In this document: positions 55,240 through 64,000 of the stretch, piece after piece
Position numbering within the stretch: position 1 is the first letter of the stretch
How the letters are laid out: each line of letters opens with the position of its first letter
From: Alviniconcha marisindica
Taxonomy: Eukaryota > Mollusca > Gastropoda > Provannidae
Length of the DNA stretch: 64,000 nucleotides
Direction of reading: 5' to 3'
Assembly (NCBI GenBank): GCA_018857735.1
Contig: JABMCL010000509.1
Coordinates: 877,501 to 941,500 of the forward strand
The notes under the pieces: generated by a model
Told to the model about the DNA's origin: nothing
Database searches by the model: none
What the model saw: only the letters and a program-made list of their open reading frames with translations
Position numbers and translations under genes: made by a program

Positions 55240-56985
55240 GGTGAGTTAAGTTACCAACAGTACTTTGAATAACAAAGAATAATCATCCCCTTTGCACAGC
55301 AACAGATAAATAGGGACCTCTCACACTGACAGGACTGGGCAGCTCTGATCTTGTTGAAGAGGTCTAATCTTGACCCAGCAGTTCTGAAAAACTACCATCT
55401 GGTGTCAAATTTGCCATTTTTGTCAAAGGTTCTTCAGCATGTTCTTCTTGCTCAACTGATGACCCGCCTTGGGACTCACAACCACCTTGAGCCGTTCCAG
55501 TCAGCCTACCGGAAGCATCATAGTACAGAAACAGCTCTATTGCATGTGGTGAACAACCTCCTGCAGGCAGATGGTGATGGTCATGTGTCTATCCTGTCAC
55601 TGTTCGACCTTTCGGCAGCATCTGACATGATAGACCGTGTCATTCTGAGTCGGTGGTTGTCCTCTACTTTTGCTGTACTGGAACTGTTCTTGGTTGGTTT
55701 GAGTCTTACTTGTCAAATCACATGCTTTGTGAATGATGTTCAGTCTGCTCCATTGTCATTGATCTTAAAGTATGGGGTGCCACAGGGTTCGGTCCTTGGA
55801 CCCAGTCTGTTCACCATGTACACCCAACCCTTGGGCTCTGTTAGCCAGCAGTTAGGTACCACTTACCAATTTTTTGCTGATGATTCAGCTGCACCTTCAG
55901 AGTTTTCTAGCCTGGTTTCATCCATGACATCTAGCATAGAAAGGGGTGTCTGGATGAAAGGAAATAAACTTAAGATGAATGTTGACAAAACTGAACTCAT
56001 TACCATTGGGTCAAAGTCAAAGCTAAAGCAGGTCAGCACCAACTCAGTGGTTTTCCAGGACTGTGAGATTGCATTCTCTGAATCAGTACAAAATCTTGGT
56101 GTGTTCTTGGATGACTCCCCTCGGTGGAAATACAGGTGAATCAGTTGGGTAAGGTTTTATATTTCCAGCTTCATAGAATCAGCAAGACCTGTTCTTTCCT
56201 GACTGTTGATGCCGCATATACATTGGCTGTAGACTTCATTCTGTTCGCAAAACACCTGTTGTGGGGGGGGATGGATGTATATGTTCACAACACAACCATC
56301 CTAGAGATAGATTGGGAGAAGGGGGGGGGGGGGGGGGGGGGGGAGTACACAACAAATGAATTCTGTATAATTGTTTTATTACTAGTTTTAAATTTATGTT
56401 TTATCATATTTCATTTAACCTGAAAACAATGCTGTAAACACTGTTCTAGTTATTCTGCATTTATTTATCTGTGATTAGGTATTGATTGTTGCTTAATGTT
56501 TCAACAAGCTGTGTGAACTCAAAGTGGCATATTCCGTTATGGATGCACATGTGGATGTGCATGTGTAGTGTTTTTGTGTGTGTGTTGTTGTTTTGTTGTT
56601 GTTGTGTGTGTGTGTGTGAAATGCATTATTTACAGATTGTCCTAATGTTTAAATTCATATATACATAGAGATATACTAAATGGTATGTTTTAAAATGACT
56701 CTTGAATATACATGCATTGAAACATGTATAGAGAGAGAGAATTTATCTTTTTTAATTGTTTTAGGCTAATTTAAGTAATATATAGATGTGTGTTTTATTA
56801 CATTTGTTGATCTGTACAGCGCTAAGAGCTCATATAATTATTGTTGAGGCGCTATATAAAATAAATTATTATTATTATTAAGGGAAAGTTACCAACAGTA
56901 CTTTAAACAATAAAGAACAATCATCCCCTCTGCACATGAACAGATAAACAGGGACTGCCCTCACACTGACAGGATAGGACTGGGA
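55240..56985 (+). mobile_element. 5'-truncated LINE with decayed reverse transcriptase and long flanking repeats
   Basis: A frame from about 55340 to 56139 has reverse-transcriptase motifs: LKNYHLVSNLPFLSKVLQ, STETALLHVVNNLLQADGDG, FDLSAASDMID, GVPQGSVLGP, FADDSA and LGVFLDD. These fit CR1/L2-like non-LTR elements. It then breaks, and a 3' tail 'cagcgctaagagctcatata' with (ATT)n ends near 56880. Flanking repeats 55240-55335 and 56885-56985 are alike at roughly 85% over about 95 bp. The endonuclease is absent, so the copy is dead. Confidence 0.85.
56321..56344. repeat. Poly(G) run
   Basis: About 23 consecutive G inside the LINE 3' region. Confidence 0.95.
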
Positions 56986-57959
56986 AGCACTGACTGCAAA
57001 GGGACGCAATTCGCCTGCAACAGATTATTAACATGTAACAAAACAGAAAACAAGCAATATTTATATAACTCTTAAGTCAGTTCTCCTTAGTTACCCCATT
57101 TACAATCAATGCATATCGGAAACTCATTTAACAGCTACTCATTTGCAGCAACAACAGAAAATGTTTTCTTTCTCTTCCTTTTCCTGGGCAGGATCCAACC
57201 AAAATGTCCTCGTTTTACACAGAGTGTAACAAAAATAATGACCCTATAGCCCACCTCTGGTCGCCAATAATCATTTCACCCAAATGGGCAAACCAGTGAC
57301 AGCATGCCACTCTTTCTGCACCACAGCAGACAAGTGTAGCTATTCATCTGAGGTGACTGCAGCCAAACAAACAGGATGCACAGTCTGAGTGCCACCCTCC
57401 CAAAATGAGTCCCAGAAATCCAGAATGGTCACCAGAGACTGCACGATCACCTCAAACAGAAACAAACAGGACATTTGTCCTGCTGGGAAGACGGAACACT
57501 TGAGGTCTATGACTGATGTGTGGCTCCAGGTTCATTCCTATACAGTATCACTTTGATAGTTAACTAGAACCGCTTAAGATAAAAATGAAGAAAACACAAA
57601 ATTTCAAGGTTGCACTGCCATTAAAAGCCAGCAGAAGCTAACATATCCATCAAGCACGGTCTTATAGTCGCATATTGTTTACACAAACGATTTTACTGCA
57701 GTCATGTAACAAAATGTACTGATAGTACTTATTTAATACAAACAAAGTTTCAATTATCCACCAGTTCCTAGCCAACCAAAACACAAAACATGTTTCCTGC
57801 TGTTCCCAACCAATCAGAGCACAGAAAACATGCTTCCGTGGTTGATTCCAGCCAATCAAAGCAAAGAAAATACTTCCAGCAGATTCAAACCAAACCACAG
57901 AAAGCACACTTTGTTCAAATCTGACCTCATTCATGTTTAATACTAAAAACAGTTTGCAT
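56986..57959. other. Intergenic region between convergent genes
   Basis: No exon recognised. Near 57765-57900 a degenerate 35-38 bp unit (accaatcagagcacagaaaa, catgcttcc) is repeated about four times just after the TMLHE stop, probably in its 3' UTR. Confidence 0.55.
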
Positions 57960-58227
57960 TCACAACAGTCCCAAAACTCTGGTGCGACTCATCCAATCAT
58001 CCCGAGGTAAGTAACAGCCACAAATCACTCGCTTGCCAGTGAAGCCTGAGCGACCGTGCATGACACGCCAGTTGTCCACCAGCAGGACCATGCCAGGCTT
58101 CAGCTTGATCCAGAACTCACTCTCCTGCCTGCGGATGATGCCTTGCAGAGCAGTGTAGCTGCGGTAGAACTGAGCAATGTCTGCAGGAGGGACCGTGTTC
58201 AAGGGTGCCCTGTCATAGGGGTTGAAT
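57960..58227 (-). CDS. TMLHE: TMLHE last exon
   Basis: Minus-strand acceptor gttgttccag|A completes an arginine codon (AG|A). Encodes FNPYDRAPLNTVP through CGCYLPRDDW to the stop TGA (57960-57962). Holds the distal iron-binding histidine (RVMHGR). Confidence 0.92.
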
Positions 58228-61200
58228 CTGGAACAACAGTCGTCTTTTAACTGCAGTGCAATGCAGTACAGGGACCCCCCCAATGAAACACCACCCTGAT
58301 GACCAGCTACCCTAATAATAGATAATAGTTAAATAAAAAATTAAAAGTGCTTCTACAGTGCAAAATCTTGTCTGGTATACACACCAAGCTCCACCCTGGT
58401 GAGAGACCACCTTGATAAAAGACCACCCTGATCAGAGACCATCCTGATGACCTTTGATGAAAACATGGTAAGAAAAACCAACAGGGTTGGGACACACTGA
58501 GGAATTTTTAATCCAATATTTTAATTAAAGTTCACAACTACATGTAGAATGACAACATACATGGCAAACTGGAACTCTGCTGATGATCAGCCTCTTTCAC
58601 TGCAGACAACACAGAAAGATGATGGCATTCACCATCAGAACTGGAATGACTTTACAGTTCTGCAAACATCAAAAAGGAGGAATCTCCCTGACCTCCCCAC
58701 CCACCTGATCTGTGTCAGAGCTCCTGTCACGAGATCAGTGGACAAGACAGTTCCCAGGCTGTACAGATGGTAGTGAGAGCCCTCAATGTACTCATGAGGG
58801 ATTGTCATGGTGACCAAGGTGTCAAAGTAAGACGGGTTGCTCCCACGCAGCTTTTCTGCTGCATTAAACCCATCCACCAGCAATGTCTTCCCACCTTCCC
58901 CATCATGGTGCAGGCAATGGAACACCTGAATTCTGAACACAACACAAACTGACTTCAGCAACAATCAATGCAGTGTGGCAAGGATCAAGACACATTATGG
59001 AAAATCTTGAAATCAGGCAGGGATTGGGGTCAGAGGGAAAGGACCAATTCCTAACATTTAATCAGTGCCCTGTCATAACTACAGAAAGTAATATCAGGGT
59101 GAATCACAAATCACATCACAAGTAACAATGCAGTTCACTGTTACTGTTAATTGCAAGTTACTTGATGCTTAAAGAAGGTTTGGAAAACATTAAACACTTT
59201 TTGTGTTCTGATCTCATTTTAGAATGCTAGCAGTCATTCTGTTTCAGATTTTTTTTGTGTGTGGGTGTATGTGTGTGGAAAAAATTAAGTTATACAAACT
59301 GCAAAGGCTAAGAATGAGAAACCAGGCAGGCAAATTCCTGGCAGCAGTTGCACACAGCATGCTAATTCTTATTACTACTCCAATTGCAATCATCTGCACC
59401 CCCAGCACAGACAAATATTACAGCAGCAGTCATGCTTACCCAATTGGCATGGTCTAGTAGGAGCAGGTGTCAGAAGAGCTGCAAAATGTATGTCTACTTA
59501 TGCAACTGGCATGGTCTAGTGGGACTAGGTGTCAGAAGAGCTGCAGAAGATCCGTGTACTTATGTAACTGGCATGGTCTAGTAGGTGCCAAAAACACTGC
59601 AAAAGACCTGTGCACCTACCTAACTGGCATGTTCTAGTAGGTGCCAGATACATTGCAAGACCTTGGGTAGGTACTACCCAACTGGCATGGTTTTGTAGGA
59701 CCAGGTGTCAGAAGAGCTGCAAAAGACCCAAGTACTTACCCAACTGGCATGGTCTAGTAGCAAGGGTCAGAAGAGCTGGAAAAGACCTGATTACTCACTC
59801 AACTGCCATGGTCCAGAAGGTGGGGTCACACGAGCAGCAAAAGAAATGAGTATTTACCCAACTGGCAGAAAACACCAGAATACTTACCCAACTGGCAAAA
59901 AACACCAGAGTACTTACCCAACTGGCACAAAACACCAGAGTACTTAGCCAACTGGCACAAAACACTAAAGTACCTACCCAACTGGCAAAAAAAATGAGTA
60001 CTTACCCACCTGGCCAAAAACACCAGAGTACTTACCCAACAGGCAAAAGACCCGAGTACTTACCCAACTGCAGCAGTCTAGTACAGTAGTAGTGTTCACA
60101 GGAGCTGCCAAAGACCCAGGCTTTTACAGAGCACAAAGAATGCAGAGGTACTGGAAGTGTGTAAAAAACTTGCACACTTAGTTTATGATTATGTTTATTT
60201 ACATTTTCTGTTCATTTGTTTATATCAAGATATGCCATTGATTTCTATATGGGCATTTGCAGGTTGCATGTTTTTCTCTAATTAAATTGTAAAGTGCTTT
60301 GAGTCTCTGAAAGCTCTCTATAAATTCCCTATTATTATTATTATTATTATTTGCCTAGCAGGTGCAGTAAGTGGTGGCAGTGTGAGCACTTACCCTGCAG
60401 GCAGGGTGCAGCAAGTGGTGGCAGCGTGAGCATTTACCCGGCAGGCAGGGTGCAGTAAGTGATGGCACTGTGAGCACTTACCCTGCAGGCAGGATGCAGT
60501 AAGTGGGCAGGCAGGGTGCAGTAAGTGGTGGCAGCGTGAGCTCTTACCCTACAGGCAGGGTGCAGTAAGTGGCATCAGTGTGAACACTTACCCCACAGGC
60601 ATGGTAAAGTGCTTCGAGTCTCTGAAAGCTCTCTATAAATTCCCTATTATTATTATTTACCTGGCAGGCTGGGTGCAGCAAGTGGTGGCAGTGTGAGCAC
60701 TTACCCTGCAGGCAGGGTGCAGTAAGTGGTGGCAGTGTGAGCACTTACCCTACAGGCAGGGTGCAGTAAGTGACATCGGTGTGAGCACTTACCCCACAGG
60801 CAGAGTGCAGTAAGTGGCATCAGTGTGAATACTTACCTGGCAGGCAGGGTGCAGCAAGTGGCATCGGTGTGAGCACTTACCCCGCAGGCAGGGTGTAGTA
60901 AGTGGCATTGGTGTGAACACTTACCCTGCAGGCAGGGTGTAGTAGGTGGTGTCGGTGTGAGCTCCCAAAGGCAATTTGCTGTAGGCAGTGTCACTGTGGG
61001 AAAAATCCCCTGATACCATGGTGTTAAGGCCACCATATACTGTCTCCAGAATCAAGCAGATGCGACGTGACACTGCCTCAGTGCCTTCTGCCGTGGGTGG
61101 GGTCTGGGCACAACACAAGTGATGTTTTTGTCAACTGTATGCTTTTAGGCCCCCCCACCCACCCACCCCAAAAAAAAAGAAGAAAAAAAGAAGAAGAAAA

Positions 61201-61502
61201 CATTCAATAGTTTTCTACTAAACTTTTTTCCATACAAATCAGAAAATCATGAATGATGAATACAGTTTTTCCATACAAACCTGACCTGCTGAAGTAAAAA
61301 AATCCACATATTCTACTGTTTTCCCACACAAACCTTATAGTTAACTTATACATGCTGGAACTGGCAAATTCACAGACATTCTACTGTTCTTTGTCACAAA
61401 ACCAGCAAATCAACAGATTATTCTATTTTTCTTTATATAAATCTTACACCTGTTCAAATCTGCAAACCATATATAATTCCCTGTCTCTCTTATTCAAAAC
61501 AA

Positions 61503-61584
<82 letters not shown>

Positions 61585-61931
61585 AGTTTTGTATTGTTAA
61601 AGATACCTTTCTGTCTCTCACATGAAAACAATGAAAAAGTTAAAACAACTTATCTTGCAGTCAATTTTGTTTGAAACATTTCCTATTCCTGATGGAGGAG
61701 TAAATTTAATGCCTACCCCATCAACAACGCAGAAGCCATACTTGAGGATGTTCTTCAAGGTGTTCTTCAGACCATCCTCAAAGTTCATGTGATGATCAAA
61801 TAATGTTGTTGGCAGCTGCTCTTTGCTCATGCGCAGCCCATCCCACAACAAGTGTTCCACTTTAGTGCCCATTGAGTGAAGGTTGCGACTTAGCCACTGC
61901 AGACTGAACAGTGAAGTGTGGCCATCTTGCC
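57960..61931 (-). CDS. TMLHE: Trimethyllysine dioxygenase-like, 3' four exons (5' partial)
   Basis: Exons 61931-61717, 61103-60925, 58932-58705 and 58227-57960 join in frame to 295 residues plus stop. The family hydroxylates N6-trimethyllysine with Fe(II), 2-oxoglutarate and oxygen, the first step of carnitine synthesis, in mitochondria. Seen here: the Fe-binding HTD in AHTDTTYYTLPAG, distal histidine in NWRVMHGR, the SGFTGKR region with the 2-oxoglutarate-binding arginine, and the TMLHE-typical HEYIEG and CGCYLPRDDW. The paralogue gamma-butyrobetaine dioxygenase is the main alternative, but the C-terminus fits TMLHE better. The N-terminal 120 or so residues, with any targeting peptide, are not in the recognised exons. 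The 61.0-kb exon has seeded a minisatellite. Confidence 0.92.
58380..58445. repeat. Short 24-bp tandem repeat
   Basis: About three units of the type accaccctgatgagagacca in the last TMLHE intron (58228-58704), which otherwise shows nothing. Confidence 0.7.
58705..58932 (-). CDS. TMLHE: TMLHE third-last... penultimate exon
   Basis: Acceptor gttgtgttcag|A, donor ATCAG|gtgggt. Encodes IQVFHCLHHDGEGGKTLLVD and onward to LTQIR, including HEYIEG. 228 bp, enters and leaves in phase 2. Confidence 0.92.
59185..59255 (-). repeat. Fragment of sequence flanking fold-back element P
   Basis: Reverse complement of 47570-47625: ctgaaacagaatgactgcta / gcattctaaaa. A related stretch also occurs at 14008-14040. 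Confidence 0.75.
59440..60075. repeat. Minisatellite with 60-bp and 30-bp units
   Basis: About six 60-bp units around cccaactggcatggtctagt, then about seven 30-bp units around gtacttacccaactggcaaa. On the minus (TMLHE) strand each unit carries the donor-like gtaagtac. Confidence 0.85.
60250..60356 (+). mobile_element. LINE or SINE 3' tail
   Basis: gtaaagtgctttgagtctct ... ctctataaattccc(tatt)n, a typical non-LTR 3' end. A second copy of this tail is embedded in the neighbouring array at 60608-60660. Confidence 0.65.
60357..60970. repeat. 44-bp minisatellite seeded at TMLHE HTD exon donor
   Basis: About a dozen 44-bp units. On the minus strand they read gctcacaccgatgccacttac ... ctgcctgcagg|gtaagt, which is the last 38 or so bases of the HTD exon plus its donor. 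Several copies still encode AHTDATYYTLPAG. Confidence 0.92.
60925..61103 (-). CDS. TMLHE: TMLHE exon with iron-binding HTD
   Basis: Acceptor tgtgcccag|ACC, donor GCAGG|gtaagt, phase 0 in, 2 out. Encodes TPPTAEGTEAV through AHTDTTYYTLPAG, including DTAYSKLPLG. Confidence 0.92.
61503..61584. repeat. (AT)n-(CA)n microsatellite
   Basis: About 60 bp of AT followed by nine CA units, in a TMLHE intron (61104-61716). Confidence 0.95.
61717..61931 (-). CDS. TMLHE: TMLHE exon, first one visible
   Basis: Acceptor catttcag|GG, donor GATGGG|gtaggc, phase 1 in, 0 out. Encodes GQDGHTSLFSLQWLSRNL to ILKYGFCVVDG, matching the linker before the catalytic domain in this family. Confidence 0.85.
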
Positions 61932-64000
61932 CTGAAATGGGCAAACTGCTTTCAGTTTCTTCTTCTTTATTTTTCATGAGACACCAGAAACATGTCTACC
62001 AAGCATTCATGGAAGGCTTTGTTTTGCTTCCTGTTTGTTTGTTTTTCTTCTGCAACGCCCTATGACACTGGTCATGTCTTTGATAAAGTGATAGCTGGTA
62101 GGGCAAAACAATCTAAATGTCAGCCAGTAAACTTTCAAACACATGGGTGCTGCCTCACTTTTGTTGGACCATACATCTGTGGGCAGATCTTTTCTCTCTT
62201 ACTTTACATCTGTTTATAGATTTGTCAGAGGTATGTCACTGAACGGGAGGAGCTATCTCTCTCCTGACAACATGTTGTCTGCTAGTTGCCATTGCGAAGA
62301 GCTTAGGGCTCACATGGAGATGCAGCACTCAAGAAGTGTTCATTATCATTGCTGAGTGAATATCATGCTATACTGTTATATACTGACACTGAATGATCAA
62401 TCTAAGTTTTAACTAACACTGTGATTCTTTGGCTTTTTTTTTTAAACGTACAACCAATGCAGTACAAACTAATTTCAAAATAATTAACATGAAGTTTGTA
62501 CAAAGTCAAATTTCATTTCATTTAAACAAACCACATACATCAACCAAAATTTCTCCCTCTTAATTTCTACATCCAAAATGGGTCATTCTCCTGATAACTG
62601 GTCAAAACTGTGATACTGAGGGTAATGATTCAAAATGTGAATTTTTTTAATGTTATTATTTGGAAATGAAAGCTTGACATCTCTCATGTACAGAAACATA
62701 AGACATAAACTGAAAGGGTGACGAAACTTTATATTACAGCATCAGCCAGTGTCTCGCATGATACAGAAGACACCAGAAATGCATCAATAAAGTAGGCTCA
62801 GTGGCCAGTTTGATTCTTGCCTTTACTATTATTAATCTTCAATATTCATAATTAATGAAGGCGTATCTGTAATTTCTTACTTTTTACAAATATTTTTTAT
62901 ATACTTTCTGGCTCTTTAAAAAGTTTGCTTTAATTTTCTTCTTTGAAGTACAGACATGCACAAAACTGATCACACATTTCTTTTCTTTAGTTTTCTTTTC
63001 TTTTGCAAAGTAATTTGGAGGAGTGGGGATGTGCTGCACTAACTTGTTCTGAACCTTACATATGCATGACAGAGCAGTATTTGTTTCTTGCTTATTATTT
63101 ACTAACCAATTACAATTAATTATTCATCTGCATCACATGTTATGTAGACACCGTTACAAGTACAAAAGGATACAGCAACCACACACTTGAACCACTGACT
63201 AATAAATTTAACAACCAAGTATATTTATTACAAAAGCAATGTTCTGTCCACATTTTCTTGATTGGAACTGGTATTGACCCCTGCTTGAGATATTAGGATG
63301 GCCAAGAGTGGCAGCAATCTGGTCCAGTCACCCAAGCCACATCCTCTTACGTCCTGAGTAAAACTAACATTAATTGAGATGTTTAACCTTGGCTGTGACA
63401 CTGACCTTGAACACAGCAATCAAAAAATTTCACCAGACAAGTTTTTGCTTGTGATGATCTACCATCAAACTGAGTTTGTTTGCAAAAGACATTAGTTTAG
63501 AACTAATAAAATATATAGTAGAAACTGGCATATTTTGATTACATAAGCCCTCACTGTGACCTTGACCTTGAAGATAGAATTCCAATTTTTTCGCACAACA
63601 TTCCGGCTCATGATGGTGCACCACATACCAAGTTAGGTTACAAAAGGTTGCCTAAAAATGTTCAACTGACTGGGCACAAATATTTGTCTCATGCATTACT
63701 GCCCTCACCACAGTGCTTTCATTTTTGTACGCAAATAATGCAACATACATAGCATAAAAAAGAGGTCAAAAGTTGCTGCCCTAAGTCAGCTGATGTGGAT
63801 TCATCTATTAGGTTAGGTCTGAAGTCAATGGTACTAACAGAAATATTTCTTTTGTATGCTCACACATTACACCATTTTAAGATACCATGTAAACCACCCC
63901 TAAAGAAATGTAATTTATTTATCTTCTCTCATGTCATTAACCAAGCAAAAGAGACAAGGGGAGATGTGGTAATGTATCAAGCAAATGAAATAAAGAAAGT
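61932..64000. other. Region upstream of the visible TMLHE exons
   Basis: AT-rich, no exon recognised on either strand; earlier TMLHE exons should lie beyond the window end or are missed here. A repeat of about 150 bp occurs twice near 63395-63500 and 63545-63655 ('actgaccttgaacacagcaa' and 'tgtgaccttgaccttgaaga'). Confidence 0.5.

Noticed and set aside
63228..63624. Possible upstream TMLHE exons on the minus strand
   Set aside because: The frames fall in a two-copy repeat with tgaccttgacctt motifs and show no similarity to the TMLHE N-terminal domain.

Overview
This is an intron-rich animal nuclear sequence. Split genes have GT-AG introns, and CA/GT, GA and AT microsatellites, poly(G) runs, SINEs, LINE fragments and minisatellites are very abundant. 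A trimethyllysine dioxygenase gene marks it as metazoan. The repeat style suggests a lophotrochozoan, perhaps a marine gastropod mollusc, but nothing here proves the taxon.

Layout. (1) 1-4052: no coding exon found; SINE copies, poly(G) runs and GT repeats. (2) 4053-8630, plus strand: the last four exons of a gene for a single-pass membrane protein with a cytoplasmic tail of over 600 residues, rich in Pro and Ser; its 5' part lies outside the window. (3) 9948-53549, plus strand: a complete 26-exon gene. I reconstructed it by hand, and all splice phases agree (4356 nt, 1451 residues). It encodes a signal peptide, a cysteine-rich stretch, an EGF-like domain, three 25-residue cysteine modules each on its own 75-bp exon, a large ectodomain and five membrane segments. 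I do not recognise the family. (4) 55.3-56.9 kb: a truncated LINE. (5) 57960-61931, minus strand: the last four exons of a TMLHE-like dioxygenase, convergent with gene 3; its 5' exons lie beyond the window or were not seen. (6) 61932-64000: no exon recognised.

The most striking feature is how the introns are built. Many minisatellites start or end exactly at an exon edge, and their units carry a copy of that exon's splice site, sometimes with part of the exon. Several single relic duplications of exon edges sit beside their parent exons. This recurs at least ten times in the large gene and again in TMLHE, where the repeated unit includes the iron-binding HTD codons. It suggests local tandem duplication that repeatedly starts at exon borders.

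The three genes show no obvious joint pathway: TMLHE starts carnitine synthesis in mitochondria, while the other two look like cell-surface proteins. The two longest CA-dominated tracts lie in introns of the large gene (33.1-33.5 and 35.4-35.7 kb).
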